DNA of 64,000 nt from Novosphingobium naphthalenivorans NBRC 102051 (GCF_001590985.1 NZ_BCTX01000005.1:56427-120426), one strand, 5' to 3'; positions 36,888 through 46,877 are shown, counted from the stretch's first letter. The notes: a model not told the origin generated them from the sequence alone. Program-made: numbers and translations.

Positions 36888-39647
36888 ATGAACAGCGTGA
36901 TCCGGATTCCCTCGCCCCGCAAAGTGATTGACCGGCGCGAGCTCGTGCAGACACTCGACAAGCTGGTCGAGGCCCATGGCCCGTCCAAGGCGCGCAAGTT
37001 CGTGGTCGAGGCGCTGCGCAGCGCACAGGAAGCGGGCCGCGTGGAAATCGCCCGCCGCCTCGTCGAGAACCCCTCCGCCGGGCACGAAGTCGCCGAAGCC
37101 CAGGCGTTCCTGACCGACCAGCTGATCCGCGTGATCCACGATTACGTGGTCCAGTACGTCTATCCCGCCAGCAACCGCTCCAAGGGCGAGCGGCTAACGG
37201 TCATGGCCGTGGGCGGCTATGGCCGCGGCGAGATGGCGCCGCATTCGGATGTCGACATCGCGTTCCTCACCCCGATCAAGAACACCCCCTGGTGCGAACA
37301 GGTGATCGAGGCGATGCTCTATTTCCTGTGGGACCTCGGCCTCAAGGTCGGTCACTCCAGCCGCTCGCTCGACGACATGGTGCGCATGTCGAAATCGGAC
37401 CTGACGATCCGCACCGCGATGCTCGAAGGCCGCTATGTCTGGGGCGATCAGGAGCTCTATGAAGAGGCGCGCCAGCGCTTCTGGAAGGATGTGGTCTCGG
37501 GCACCGAGCGCCAGTTCGTGGTCGAGAAGCTGGCCGAGCGCGACGAGCGGCACAAGCGCATGGGCGACAGCCGCTATGTCGTCGAACCCAATGTGAAGGA
37601 AGGCAAGGGCAGCTTGCGCGATCTTCACACGCTCTACTGGATCGGCAAGTACATCCACAAAGTGCGCGACCCGTCCGAGCTGGTGTCCGTGGGGCTGCTC
37701 ACGCGCAAGGAATATCTCTCGTTCCGCCGCGCCGAGAACTTTTTCTGGGCGGTGCGCTGCCACCTGCACACGATCACCCGCCGCGCCGAGGACCGGCTGA
37801 CCTTCGACCTGCAGCGCGAAGTCGCCTCGCGCATGAATTTCTCCGACCGGCCGGGCAAGAGCGCGGTCGAGCGGTTCATGCAGATGTTCTTCCTTCAGGC
37901 CAAGGTCGTGGGCAACCTCACCGGCGTGTTCCTGGCCCAGCTCGATGAGCAGTTCGCCAAGAAGCAGCCGCGCGGGTTGCTCGCCGGGTTCCGGGCCAAG
38001 GAACGCATGGTCAAGGGCTACAAGGTCTTCGGCGGGCGCATCAAGGCGCCTTCGGACGACTGGTTCACGCAGGATCCGGTGCGCCTGATCGAGATCTTCG
38101 TGATCGCCGACCGGGAAGGTTTCGAGATCCACCCTGAAACCATGCGCCTGATCTCGCGCGATGCCACGCTGATCAAGGACGAGGTGCGCCACGACAAGCG
38201 CGCCAACGAACTGTTCATGGACCTGCTCACCAGCCGCAATCATCCCGAGACGGTGCTGCGCTGGTTCAACGAGGCCGGCGTGTTCGGCCGCTTCGTTACC
38301 GAATTCGGCCGCGTCAACGCGCAGATGCAGTTCGACATGTACCACCACTACACGGTGGACGAGCACACCATCCGCGCGATCGGCCTGATGTCGCGGATCG
38401 AGAAGGGCGAGCTCAAGCAGGACCACCCGCTGGCGCACGACATCGTGCACAAGGTGCGCTCGCGCCGCGTGCTCTATCTGGCCGTGCTGCTGCATGACAT
38501 CGCCAAGGGGCGGGACGGCGATCACTCGGTGCTGGGCGCCGAGATCGCGCGCAAGCTGTGCCCGCGCTTCGGGCTGGACGAGGAGGAGACCGATCTGGTC
38601 TCGTGGCTGGTGCGCCAGCACCTGCTGCTGTCCGCCACAGCCTTCAAGCGCGACCTGTCGGACGGCAAGACGATCAGCAATTTCGTCGAAGTCGTGCAGT
38701 CGCTGGACCGGCTGCGCCAGCTCACGCTGCTGACGATCGTCGATATTCGCGCGGTCGGCCCCGGCACCTGGAACTCGTGGAAGCGCCAGCTTATCGGCGA
38801 GCTCTATGCCGCCACCGAGGAGCGCCTGCGGCTGGGCCATGCCGAATTCGGGCGCGAGAAGCGGGTTGCCGCGAAGAAAGCCGCCGTCGCCGCCCTCTCG
38901 CCGGAAAGCGCGGCGCTGATCGAGAAGATTGGCACCAAGTTCATCGACGCCTACTGGATCGCCGAGAGCGAGGACGTGATCGCCAAGAATCTCGCCCAGC
39001 TCGAAGCGGCCGAGGCGCTGGCCCATGCCCTGTCGATCCATACCGAATACTATCCGGCCCACGGCGCGACGCTGGTGACGGTGATCGCCTCGGACCATCC
39101 GGGCCTGTTCTACCGCATCGCCGGGGGCATCCACCTGGCCGGCGGCAACATCATCGACGCGCGCATCCACACCACCCGCACCGGCCGCGCGGTCGACAAC
39201 TTCCTGGTGCAGGACCCGCTGGGCCGCCCCTTCATGGAGGAAGCCCAGCTCGAACGGCTGCGCACCTCGATCGAGAACGCGCTCGCCAACCGCATCAAGA
39301 TCCTGCCCCAGCTCGTCGCCAAGCCCGATGCGCGCCCGCGCGCCGATGCCTTTGAAGTCCGCCCGCGCGTGCTGTTCGACAACAAGGCCTCGAACCGCTT
39401 CACCGTGGTGGAAGTCAATGCGCGGGACCGTCCGGCGCTGCTCAACCGGCTGGCCTATGCGCTGTTCGAATCGCGGCTGATGGTCCATTCCGCGCATATC
39501 GCCACGTATGGCGAACGCGCGGCCGACACGTTCTACGTCACGGACCTGCTGGGCGAGAAGCTGACCTCCACGAACCGGCTCAAGGCGCTCGAACGCCGCC
39601 TGCTCGAAGCAGCAAGCGAGCACAGCGCCGAGGAAGCGGCGGCCTGA
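36888..39647 (+). CDS. glnD: [Protein-PII] uridylyltransferase/uridylyl-removing enzyme
   Basis: 919 aa, usual length. The nucleotidyltransferase domain has VGGYGRGEMAPHSDVDIAFL (about 105-124). The HD domain for UMP removal has LLHDIAKGRDGDHSVLG (about 537). Two C-terminal ACT domains begin at LVTVIASDHPGLFYRIAGG and FTVVEVNARDRPALLNRLA, sensing glutamine. It modifies PII to couple nitrogen status to glutamine synthetase and NtrBC. It stands alone, divergent from lgt by 225 bases. Confidence 0.97.
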   Translation: MNSVIRIPSPRKVIDRRELVQTLDKLVEAHGPSKARKFVVEALRSAQEAGRVEIARRLVENPSAGHEVAEAQAFLTDQLIRVIHDYVVQYVYPASNRSKGERLTVMAVGGYGRGEMAPHSDVDIAFLTPIKNTPWCEQVIEAMLYFLWDLGLKVGHSSRSLDDMVRMSKSDLTIRTAMLEGRYVWGDQELYEEARQRFWKDVVSGTERQFVVEKLAERDERHKRMGDSRYVVEPNVKEGKGSLRDLHTLYWIGKYIHKVRDPSELVSVGLLTRKEYLSFRRAENFFWAVRCHLHTITRRAEDRLTFDLQREVASRMNFSDRPGKSAVERFMQMFFLQAKVVGNLTGVFLAQLDEQFAKKQPRGLLAGFRAKERMVKGYKVFGGRIKAPSDDWFTQDPVRLIEIFVIADREGFEIHPETMRLISRDATLIKDEVRHDKRANELFMDLLTSRNHPETVLRWFNEAGVFGRFVTEFGRVNAQMQFDMYHHYTVDEHTIRAIGLMSRIEKGELKQDHPLAHDIVHKVRSRRVLYLAVLLHDIAKGRDGDHSVLGAEIARKLCPRFGLDEEETDLVSWLVRQHLLLSATAFKRDLSDGKTISNFVEVVQSLDRLRQLTLLTIVDIRAVGPGTWNSWKRQLIGELYAATEERLRLGHAEFGREKRVAAKKAAVAALSPESAALIEKIGTKFIDAYWIAESEDVIAKNLAQLEAAEALAHALSIHTEYYPAHGATLVTVIASDHPGLFYRIAGGIHLAGGNIIDARIHTTRTGRAVDNFLVQDPLGRPFMEEAQLERLRTSIENALANRIKILPQLVAKPDARPRADAFEVRPRVLFDNKASNRFTVVEVNARDRPALLNRLAYALFESRLMVHSAHIATYGERAADTFYVTDLLGEKLTSTNRLKALERRLLEAASEHSAEEAAA

Positions 39648-39710
39648 CCGTCCGGCCCGGCTCCAGTGGCCCTGCCTCGATACGGACCCGGCATTGGCCT
39701 GGTGTTGAAA

Positions 39711-39746
39711 GGAACTTTCGGCGATCCCATCTGTTGCATTGCAGCA
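39711..39746 (+). promoter_or_regulatory. Candidate EcfG-like promoter overlapping a TGC-rich operator before the patatin gene
   Basis: GGAAC (39711-39715), a 16-base spacer and TGTT (39732-39735) resemble the GGAAC-N16-CGTT pattern of alphaproteobacterial EcfG promoters with one mismatch. TGTTGCATTGCAGCA (39732-39746) overlaps it. On the minus strand this reads CTGC-N3-GCAA, close to PhaR sites and to the sites at 3871. Functional meaning is inferred. Confidence 0.35.
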
Positions 39747-39786
39747 TGCCCAGTGCCATCCCCCCATCACTGCGCAGGATCTCGCC

Positions 39787-40938
39787 ATGAATGCTCCTGA
39801 TTCCGACCACCACCAGCTTGCACCGCAATGCGTTCTCGTCCTGCAGGGCGGCGGCGCGCTCGGCGCCTATCAGGCGGGCGTCTATGAAGCGCTCGCGGAA
39901 CACCGTGCCCTGCCCGACTGGGTTGCGGGCATCTCGATCGGCGCGATCAACGCAGCGATCGTCGCGGGCAACGCCCCGGAAGAGCGCGTGGCGGCGCTGC
40001 GCCGCTTCTGGTATCGCGCCTCTGCCGAACTGCAGTACCGGCTGGACGAACCGATCGGCTTCGCCCGCCGGACCTTCAACGAAGCCTCTGCCCAGTTCGC
40101 GGCCGCTTTCGGGATACCCGGATTCTTCAATCCGCGCTGGCCCATGCCGCTGCCCGAATGGCCGGCCGAAATCGGGCAACTGAGCTTCTACGACACGACC
40201 CCGTTGCGCACGTCGCTGCTCGAACTGGTCGATTTCGGCCGCATCAACCGCTGCGAAACGCGCTTCAGCGTCGGCGCAGTCAACATGCTGAACGGCAATT
40301 TCACCTATTTCGACAATACCCAGCGCAAGATCGGCCCCGAACACGTCATGGCGAGCGGCGCGCTGCCGCCCGGCTTCCCGCCGGTCGAGATCGATGGCGA
40401 ATGGTACTGGGACGGCGGCCTCGTTTCGAATACGCCTCTGCAATATGTGCTCGACAACCGCACCCCTTGCGAGATGACCGTGTTCCAGGTCGATCTGTTC
40501 TCCTCGCGCGGGAGCGTGCCGCGCACCATGGCCGACATCGACCAGCGGGTGAAGGACATCCGCTATTCCAGCCGCACGCGCCTCGGCACCGATCAGTCCC
40601 GCCAGATGCAGAAGATGCGCGCCGCCGCCCGCCGCCTCGCACACCGGCTGCCCCGGGAGTGGCACAACGATCCGGACATGGCGGCCCTGCTCAACCACCA
40701 TCCCGAAGGGGCCGTGGCGGTGATGCACCTGATCAACCGCACGCGCGGCTACGAGACCAATTCCAAGGACTACGATTTCTCGCGCATGACCGTGGACGAT
40801 CACTGGGCCGCGGGCCGCGCCGACGCGCTCTATTCGCTGGAGCACCCCGACTGGACGGGCCGCGCGCCCGCTCCCGACGAAATCATCACTTTTGACCTGG
40901 CCGGCGACCGATTGGGTCGTGAACTCACCAGCCGCTGA
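39787..40938 (+). CDS. Patatin-like phospholipase/intracellular esterase (DUF3734 type)
   Basis: 383 aa from ATG 39787. Patatin motifs: [18 protein letters not shown] (oxyanion glycines), [10 protein letters not shown] with the GxSxG serine (about residue 57), and catalytic Asp in [11 protein letters not shown]. The C-terminal extension resembles DUF3734. It should hydrolyse acyl esters. The next gene is a 3-hydroxybutyrate dehydrogenase, which suggests a role in polyhydroxybutyrate or related acyl turnover. An earlier in-frame start at 39739 overlaps the operator-like site and was not chosen. Confidence 0.87.
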   Translation: MNAPDSDHHQLAPQCVLVLQGGGALGAYQAGVYEALAEHRALPDWVAGISIGAINAAIVAGNAPEERVAALRRFWYRASAELQYRLDEPIGFARRTFNEASAQFAAAFGIPGFFNPRWPMPLPEWPAEIGQLSFYDTTPLRTSLLELVDFGRINRCETRFSVGAVNMLNGNFTYFDNTQRKIGPEHVMASGALPPGFPPVEIDGEWYWDGGLVSNTPLQYVLDNRTPCEMTVFQVDLFSSRGSVPRTMADIDQRVKDIRYSSRTRLGTDQSRQMQKMRAAARRLAHRLPREWHNDPDMAALLNHHPEGAVAVMHLINRTRGYETNSKDYDFSRMTVDDHWAAGRADALYSLEHPDWTGRAPAPDEIITFDLAGDRLGRELTSR

Positions 40939-40960
40939 CCGAACCGCACGGAGAGAAAGC

Positions 40961-41743
40961 ATGAAGCTCAAGGACAAGGTCTGCATCGTCACTGGCGCTG
41001 CCAGCGGCATCGGCAATGCCATCGCGCACAAGTACGCCTCCGAAGGCGGCAAAGTCGCGATCGCGGACCTCAACATCGATGCCGCGCAGAAGGCGGCCGA
41101 CGACATCAAGAGCACGTTCGGCACCGAAGCCATGGCCATTACCATGGACGTCACCAGCGAGGATCAGGTGAATCAGGGCGTCCAGGCCGTCGTCGATGCC
41201 TGGGGCACGGTCGACGTGCTGGTTTCCAACGCGGGCATCCAGATCGTCAATCCGATCGAGGACTTCGCCTTTTCCGACTGGAAGAAGATGCTGGCGATCC
41301 ATCTCGACGGCGCCTTCCTCACCTCCAAGGCCGTGATCCCGCACATGTATGCGCAAGGCTCGGGCTCGATCATCTTCATGGGCTCGGTCCACTCGAAGGA
41401 AGCGAGCAAGCTCAAGAGCGCCTATGTCACCGCCAAGCACGGACTGCTCGGCCTGTCGCGCGTGATCGCCAAGGAAGCCGGCCCCAAGGGCGTGCGCACC
41501 AATGTGATCTGCCCCGGCTTCGTGCGCACCCCGCTGGTCGACAAGCAGATCCCCGAACAGTCCAAGGAACTGGGCATTCCCGAATCGGAAGTGATCAGCA
41601 AGGTCATGCTCGGCCAGACCGTCGATGCCGAATTCACCACGGTGGAAGACATCGCCGAAGTCGCGCTGTTCTTCGCCGCGTTCCAGACGAACGCGCTCAC
41701 CGGCCAGTCGCTGATCGCCAGCCACGGCTGGTACATGGAATAA
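40961..41743 (+). CDS. bdhA: 3-hydroxybutyrate dehydrogenase (SDR family)
   Basis: 260 aa. The NAD loop is [15 protein letters not shown], with SNAGIQ and the catalytic Ser/Tyr/Lys in [10 protein letters not shown] and [29 protein letters not shown] and the closing [10 protein letters not shown] (usually GGWTAQ) match bacterial D-3-hydroxybutyrate dehydrogenases. It interconverts D-3-hydroxybutyrate and acetoacetate with NAD. GGAGAG lies before the ATG. It is 22 bases after the patatin gene, so likely co-transcribed. Confidence 0.9.
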   Translation: MKLKDKVCIVTGAASGIGNAIAHKYASEGGKVAIADLNIDAAQKAADDIKSTFGTEAMAITMDVTSEDQVNQGVQAVVDAWGTVDVLVSNAGIQIVNPIEDFAFSDWKKMLAIHLDGAFLTSKAVIPHMYAQGSGSIIFMGSVHSKEASKLKSAYVTAKHGLLGLSRVIAKEAGPKGVRTNVICPGFVRTPLVDKQIPEQSKELGIPESEVISKVMLGQTVDAEFTTVEDIAEVALFFAAFQTNALTGQSLIASHGWYME

Positions 41744-41828
41744 GGGAAAGCGGGCTCCGCGCGGCGTGCCCCCATGCACCCCGCACGGAGCCCGGCCCTC
41801 CGGGTCGAAGGGTCGGCAGAGACTGTTT

Positions 41829-41960
41829 GGGAAATGCCCGTTTGGGCATTCCCGTTGCGGCACCGGTCCGCTCCCCCACCCACTGCCCAACCACGGTATC
41901 CTGCGGGTGGGGGAGCGGGCCGGTGCCGCGAAATTCGCCTTCAGCGAATTTCCAAACGGA
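41829..41960. repeat. Composite of three hairpins after bdhA
   Basis: A GGGA-ATGCCC/GGGCATTCCC hairpin comes first. It is followed by 25-base arms 41857-41881 (starts GCGGCACCGGTCCGC) and 41905-41929 with near-perfect complementarity. An AAATTCGC-CTTCA-GCGAATTT hairpin closes the element. It could terminate both bdhA and the convergent small membrane protein gene, or be a repeat element. Confidence 0.7.
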
Positions 41961-41963
41961 CTC

Positions 41964-42164
41964 TCAGCCCTTCGACGTTTTCGCCAGAATCTGGCGCGTG
42001 ACGATCCAGGTAACCGGAATAGCCAGAACCACACCTGCCGCCACGGCAATCAGGATCGGTCTGGCGCCGACCATCCCTGCGGCAAGAACTCCGGTAACAC
42101 CAACGCCCATGAGCACAGCCACGCACAAGGCATACATGGCCAGCGTGATAACAACGAAGCGCAT
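41964..42164 (-). CDS. Small two-helix membrane protein
   Basis: 66 aa from ATG 42164, preceded by GAGGAGGGC at good spacing, which decides the start over a longer frame to 42236. Helix 1 is VVITLAMYALCVAVLMGVGV and helix 2 is ILIAVAAGVVLAIPVTWIV, followed by a basic tail ILAKTSKG. Inner-membrane protein of unknown function, alone on its strand. Confidence 0.72.
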   Translation of the reverse strand: MRFVVITLAMYALCVAVLMGVGVTGVLAAGMVGARPILIAVAAGVVLAIPVTWIVTRQILAKTSKG

Positions 42165-42269
42165 GACATTGCCCTCCTCGCTTCTTTGACGAGGAATACT
42201 AATCCAAACGGCTTCGAATACTTTGATCGCGGTCAAGGGACCGGGCGCAATCGCCCTGCCTCGGCTAGC

Positions 42270-42403
42270 GCGAAATGCAGGAAACCTGAATCAAAGCCCG
42301 CTCACCCTGAGCCTGTCGAAGGGTGTTGAGCATGGCGCTGCGCCAGCGTCCTTCGACAAGCTCAGGACGAGCGGAAGGGGGGATTTCCCGCAAGATGCTC
42401 TAG
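42270..42403. repeat. Dispersed repeat of about 130 bases, copy A
   Basis: It contains inverted arms CCTGAGCCTGTCGAAGG and CCTTCGACAAGCTCAGG, flanked by CTGAATCAAAGCCCGCTCAC on the left and TTTCCCGCAAGATGCTCTAG on the right. The same unit with both flanks recurs in inverse orientation at 54665-54800, so the repeat unit is larger than the hairpin and looks like a small non-coding mobile element. Confidence 0.8.
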
Positions 42404-42639
42404 GGCCGCGGCTTTACCGCCGACCAGTCGGAACACCGGTCGGCCGATTCGGTTATCGGCCAGGCGTCGAAACCGGGCGCGATGGCGAAGCGGCGGCAGA
42501 GCCCGGCACCGTCCCCGCCGGTCTGTTCGAAGGCATCCCAGAAGCAGCAGCTGGAACAGTTGAAACCCTGGGGCCGGCCGACAATGCGCCGCGCGAACGA
42601 AGCGGGCTCCCATGATACATTGACGACCGCGACCTGCAT
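42400..42639 (-). CDS. Small Cys-rich protein (CxxC, putative metal binding)
   Basis: 79 aa. The core reads FNCSSCCFWDAFEQTG, then GLCRRFAIAPGFDAWP and DRCSDW. This matches a pattern common to short bacterial proteins: CxxCxFW, xCRR, WP-T and (D/W)C-xW, with four conserved Cys likely binding metal. No named function. The ATG at 42639 has a GAGG only two bases upstream, so the start is uncertain; the conserved part begins near residue 26. Its 3' end overlaps the edge of the dispersed repeat. Confidence 0.55.
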   Translation of the reverse strand: MQVAVVNVSWEPASFARRIVGRPQGFNCSSCCFWDAFEQTGGDGAGLCRRFAIAPGFDAWPITESADRCSDWSAVKPRP

Positions 42640-42718
42640 TGCCTCTGCCCTGATGACCGAACGCCCAATCTCGCACCGATTGGTAAACTTCGCACCTCAA
42701 GGGTTTAGCTAACGCAGA

Positions 42719-44068
42719 TTAACGCTTTGCAACCCCAAGACGCTCCGCCGCCTTCTGCGGCCCGATCAGCGGAAGCAGCGCGCCCATGTCGGGGCCGTGG
42801 TCCATGCCGGTCAGCGCCTGGCGCAGCGGCAGGAACAGGGCCTTGCCCTTGCGGCCCGTGGCGCCCTTGAGGGCTTCGGTCAGCGCCTTCCACACGCCCT
42901 CCCCCCAATCGAGCCCGGCCAGAACTTCCGCGGCCTGCGCCAGATAGGCCTGGTCCTCTTCGGAGAAGGCGGGCGCTGCGACCGGGCCGGTCACCACCTG
43001 CCACCAGTCCGCCGCCTCGTGCACATGCGTGAGGTTGGGCCGCACGGCCTCCCACGCCGCCTCGTCCATGCCTGCGGGCAAGCGGTCCGCCACGGCCGCG
43101 AAAGGCAGGCCATGCACCACGGCCGCATTCACCCGTTCCAGTTCTGCCTCGTCGAAGCGGGCAGGCGCGCGGCCGAAGCGGGACAAGTCGAAATGCGCGG
43201 CCAACTCTTCCAGCCCCAGGGCGGGATCGACCGGATCGGACGTGCCCAGACGGCCGAGCAGCGCCACCAGCGCCTGCGGCTCGATTCCCGCCTCGCGGAA
43301 ATGCGCCGCGCCTAGCGAGCCCAGCCGCTTCGACAGCTTGCCTTCGGTGCCGACCAGCAGCGCCTCGTGCGCGAAGTTGGGGACTTTGGCGCCGAGCGCC
43401 GTGAACATCTGCACTTGCGCCGCCGTGTTCGACACGTGGTCCTCCCCGCGCAGGATGTCGGTCACGCCCATGGCCACATCGTCGATCACCGATGGCAGCA
43501 TGTAGAGCCACGAACCGTCCGCACGCCGGATCACCGGATCGGACATCATGGCCGGATCGAAATGCTGGGGCCCGCGAATACCGTCGGTCCATGCGATCGG
43601 CTCATCCCGGTCGAGCAGGAAGCGCCAGTGCGGCAAATCGCCGGCGGCCAGTTTCGCCGCCTTGTCGTCCTCGCTCAGCGAGAGCGCGGCGCGATCGTAG
43701 ATCGGCGGCAACCCGCGCCCGAGCAGGACCTTGCGCTTCAATTCGAGTTCCTGCGGCGTTTCCCAGCAGGGATAGACGCGCCCGGCGGCCTTCAACCGCT
43801 CGAATTCGGCCTCATAGAGATCGAAACGCGCCGACTGCCGCTCTTCGCCTTCGGCATGAAGCCCCAGCCAGGCGAGGTCGGCCCGAATGCCCTCGACATA
43901 TTCCTCGCGGCTGCGCGCTGCATCGGTATCGTCGATCCGCAGCAGGAAGCGGCCGCCTGCCTGCCCCTGTTTCCCTTTCTGGGCGAGCAGGAAGTTGTGC
44001 AGCGCCGTGCGGATATTGCCGACATGCAGATGCCCGGTGGGCGAAGGGGCGAAGCGGGTAACAGTCAT
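42719..44068 (-). CDS. gltX: Glutamyl-tRNA synthetase (short, GltX2-like form)
   Basis: 449 aa. Class I motifs: FAPSPTGHLHVGN (HIGH) at the N-terminus and KLSKRLGS (KMSKS) near residue 250. It also has RIDDTDAARS, ILRGEDHVSNTAAQ and the glutamate-binding region. It charges tRNA with glutamate. Alphaproteobacteria usually carry two GltX proteins; at 449 aa this may be the paralogue specialised for tRNA-Gln. That assignment is inference and needs the genome's other gltX. It follows the L,D-transpeptidase-like gene on the same strand. Confidence 0.93.
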   Translation of the reverse strand: MTVTRFAPSPTGHLHVGNIRTALHNFLLAQKGKQGQAGGRFLLRIDDTDAARSREEYVEGIRADLAWLGLHAEGEERQSARFDLYEAEFERLKAAGRVYPCWETPQELELKRKVLLGRGLPPIYDRAALSLSEDDKAAKLAAGDLPHWRFLLDRDEPIAWTDGIRGPQHFDPAMMSDPVIRRADGSWLYMLPSVIDDVAMGVTDILRGEDHVSNTAAQVQMFTALGAKVPNFAHEALLVGTEGKLSKRLGSLGAAHFREAGIEPQALVALLGRLGTSDPVDPALGLEELAAHFDLSRFGRAPARFDEAELERVNAAVVHGLPFAAVADRLPAGMDEAAWEAVRPNLTHVHEAADWWQVVTGPVAAPAFSEEDQAYLAQAAEVLAGLDWGEGVWKALTEALKGATGRKGKALFLPLRQALTGMDHGPDMGALLPLIGPQKAAERLGVAKR

Positions 44069-44143
44069 GGCCCGCGCGATTACGGCGCGCGCGGGCTCAC
44101 GTCAAAGGTTTGGCGTCAAAGGTTCGGCGTCAGAGAGCCTGGA

Positions 44144-44824
44144 TCAGGCGCGCGCTTCCGATGCGTAGAGCAGGCAGCCCTCGCCCAGTTCGCGGATAAC
44201 TTCGGCGATCTGGTTTTCCGCCACGGCAAAGCACCCCAGACTGCGGCCGATCTGCCCTTGCGAACCGATCAGGCTCTTGTCGACGTAGGAGGCCCCGTGA
44301 ATCACGATCGCGCGTTCGAGCGCCAGATTGTTTTCCGGATCGAGCCCCATCAGCCGGCGCGACACGCCGTGCTTGCCGTAATACCGGCTGGCGATCACGA
44401 AACTGCCGGGGCACGATGCGTTCGAGCCGGGCCGGTTCGAAAGGCGCTCGACCCAGCCGGTATGCCGGGGGTCGGACCCGCGCCCATGCGCGACAAGGTA
44501 GGAGCCGACAATCGCGCCGTTCGCCACATCGACGATCTGGAAGCGCTTCTGGCTCGAATGCTCGGTGAAATCGACCATACCGATGCGCTGGTGATTGCCG
44601 ACGCGCGAACCGTGCCGGTCGAGCGCGGCCAGGGCCTTTTGCAGCAAGGGCGGGCGTTCGGCCTGTTTCGGCGCGGCCGGGACGGCCGGCGCAGCGGGCT
44701 CGTTCGGAATGTCCGTTTTGGGCCAGATCACTTTCTGGCCGGGCTTGGCAATAACCCCCGAAGCAGACGCGCCCGCGACCATCGCAACCGCGCCGCCGAC
44801 AAAATAACGACGACTCAAATCCAT
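44144..44824 (-). CDS. Murein L,D-transpeptidase catalytic-domain (YkuD_2) family protein
   Basis: 226 aa. The N-terminus MDLSRRYFVGGAVAMVAG is a twin-arginine-like signal (SRR then FVGG). The mature domain has VDFTEHSSQKRFQIVD, VAHGRGSDPRHTG, VIHGASYVDKSL and the catalytic Cys in GRSLGCFAV. The family is related to L,D-transpeptidases that rework peptidoglycan cross-links; activity of this subgroup is less studied. A Pro/Ala linker follows the signal. Exported. Confidence 0.83.
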   Translation of the reverse strand: MDLSRRYFVGGAVAMVAGASASGVIAKPGQKVIWPKTDIPNEPAAPAVPAAPKQAERPPLLQKALAALDRHGSRVGNHQRIGMVDFTEHSSQKRFQIVDVANGAIVGSYLVAHGRGSDPRHTGWVERLSNRPGSNASCPGSFVIASRYYGKHGVSRRLMGLDPENNLALERAIVIHGASYVDKSLIGSQGQIGRSLGCFAVAENQIAEVIRELGEGCLLYASEARA

Positions 44825-45009
44825 GTTCTAGCGACCCCGGTTCTATCTCTCTTGCCTGAAAAGCTAAGGGAGCACCGGTTAAACTTCAACTACACTTGAG
44901 CTTGTGCACTGCACAATCTGGAGCATTCGGCCTCAATCGAAACACGGCTCGTCTCACCGGCCGATTCAGGCGGGAACCTTCAGAGGACCCCGCCTTCCGC
45001 TCCTCCGGC

Positions 45010-46665
45010 CTATCCGCTGCGGAAGGCGTGGGTGATCGGATAGCGCCGATCGCGGCCGAAATTGCGGGCAGTCAGCTTCACGCCGGGCGGCGCCTGCCGG
45101 CGCTTGTATTCGGCAAGATGCAGCAGCCGTTCGATGCGCTGCACGGTTTCGCGGTCGAATCCCTCGGCGACGACCTGCTCCACGCTCTTGTCATGCTCGA
45201 CGAGCCCGAGGAGAATCGGGTCAAGCACTTCGTAAGGCGGCAGGCTGTCCGAATCGCGCTGGTCCGCACGCAGCTCTGCGCTGGGCGGCTTGGTCAGCAC
45301 GTTTTCGGGCATCACCGGGCCTTCGGGGCCCAGACCGATGCGCGGCTTGTGATGGTTGCGCCAACGGGCAATGGCGAAGACCGTCATCTTGTAGGCATCC
45401 TTCAGCGGATTGTAGCCGCCCGCCATGTCGCCATAGATGGTGGCGTAGCCGACGCTCATCTCGCTCTTGTTGCCGGTCGTCATCAGCATCGGCCCGAACT
45501 TGTTGGACAAGGCCATCAGCGCAATGCCGCGAATGCGCGACTGCAGGTTTTCCTCGGCCAGATCGCGGTTGGTGCCTTCGAACGCCTCGCCCAGCATGGC
45601 ATCGAGCCCGTCGACCGCCGCGCCGATCGGCATGACGTTGTAGCGGATGCCCAGCGCATCGGCGCAGGCGGCGGCATCGTCGAGGCTCTCCTGGCTGGTG
45701 AAGCGCGAGGGCATCATCACGCCCCAGACCCGGTCCGCGCCCAGCGCATCGGTGGCAATGGCCGCGCAGATGGCCGAATCGACCCCGCCCGACAGGCCCA
45801 GCACGACGCCGGGAAAATGATTGCGGTTCACATAGTCCCGCAGGCTCAGGACCATGGCGCAGTAGATATCCTCAGGATGCGTGGCGAGCGTCTCCAGAGT
45901 GCCGCGATCGCAGCGCCACCCTTGCGCGGTCTTGGTCCAGCTGGTCTCGACGACCTGCTCCTCCCAGTCGCGGCACTGCACCGCCAGCATCCCATCGCCG
46001 TTGACGACGAAGCTTGCGCCGTCGAACACCAGCTCGTCCTGCCCGCCGACGCGGTTGAGATAGGCCAGCGGCAGTCCGGTATCGACCGCGCGGCGCTTGG
46101 CCACGCCCTCGATTCGCAACGCGTCCTTGTTGATCTCGTAAGGGCTGCCGTTGATGCACACCAGCATCTCGGCCCCGAAGTCGGCGAGGTGGCGGCAGAC
46201 TTCAGGTTGCCAGATATCCTCACAGATCGGCACGCCGATCATGGTGCCGCGCACGATCACCGGCTCGGGCAGCGGGCCGGGCTGGAACAGGCGCATCTCG
46301 TCGAACGTGCCGTAGTTGGGCAGTTCGTGCTTGAGCCTGACGGCCACCACCTTGCCCTGATCGAGCAGGGCCACGCCGTTGTGCAAGGCCCCGTCGAGCA
46401 CGAAGGCGGAGCCGACCAGCATGGCCGGGCCGTCCGAAGCGCTGGCCGCGGCCAGCGTCTGCAATTGGGCGGCGGCCCGTTCGATCAGCGATGGCTTGAG
46501 GATCAGGTCCTCGGGCGGATAGCCGATCAGGTGGAGTTCGGGAAAGACGATGAGGTCGCAGCCCCGCGCGCGCTGGCGCGCATCGAGTATGCTCTGGGCA
46601 TTGCCGGGAATATCCCCCACCGACTGGTTGAGCTGGGCGAGGGCAATCTTCAGCGTATCAGGCAT
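45010..46665 (-). CDS. nadE: NAD+ synthase (glutamine-hydrolysing)
   Basis: 551 aa. The N-terminal nitrilase-type glutaminase has Glu in VFPELHLIGYPPEDL, Lys in RLKHELPNYGTFDE and Cys in GVPICEDIWQP. The synthetase domain has the PP-loop [15 protein letters not shown] (about residue 277), then TGNKSEMSVGYAT and GGYNPLKDAYK. It converts nicotinic acid adenine dinucleotide to NAD using glutamine ammonia and ATP. It stands alone between the transpeptidase-like gene and the small lipoprotein. Confidence 0.97.
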   Translation of the reverse strand: MPDTLKIALAQLNQSVGDIPGNAQSILDARQRARGCDLIVFPELHLIGYPPEDLILKPSLIERAAAQLQTLAAASASDGPAMLVGSAFVLDGALHNGVALLDQGKVVAVRLKHELPNYGTFDEMRLFQPGPLPEPVIVRGTMIGVPICEDIWQPEVCRHLADFGAEMLVCINGSPYEINKDALRIEGVAKRRAVDTGLPLAYLNRVGGQDELVFDGASFVVNGDGMLAVQCRDWEEQVVETSWTKTAQGWRCDRGTLETLATHPEDIYCAMVLSLRDYVNRNHFPGVVLGLSGGVDSAICAAIATDALGADRVWGVMMPSRFTSQESLDDAAACADALGIRYNVMPIGAAVDGLDAMLGEAFEGTNRDLAEENLQSRIRGIALMALSNKFGPMLMTTGNKSEMSVGYATIYGDMAGGYNPLKDAYKMTVFAIARWRNHHKPRIGLGPEGPVMPENVLTKPPSAELRADQRDSDSLPPYEVLDPILLGLVEHDKSVEQVVAEGFDRETVQRIERLLHLAEYKRRQAPPGVKLTARNFGRDRRYPITHAFRSG

Positions 46666-46853
46666 GACGGGGTGATGCCCGGCGGCCTTGCGCGATGCAA
46701 TTGAAAACCCGCTGCGGAATGAGAACAGTCAAACAAAACCGCTGCCAGACACGCCGCCCAAAAGCCCGGGCGGCCGCCGCTCGTGCCGAGCGGAACCTGA
46801 TGCTGATTAACGGTACGATGCCTCAGCCCAAAGGCTGCGCGGAACGCAGATAC

Positions 46854-46877
46854 AAAAAACCCTCCCGGAGGGGAGGG
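46854..46877 (-). terminator. Rho-independent terminator (minus strand)
   Basis: On the minus strand CCCTCCC, loop CTCC, GGGAGGG is followed by six T. It lies about 110 bases past the small lipoprotein stop. Two more hairpins lie between (46883-46900 around GTCCGTC, and 46943-46979 with GGGGGCC/GGCCCCC arms). Apart from these hairpins, 46666-46985 holds no gene. Confidence 0.75.

Noticed and set aside
37194..39788. 864-codon minus-strand frame
   Set aside because: Antisense to glnD, same shadow character.
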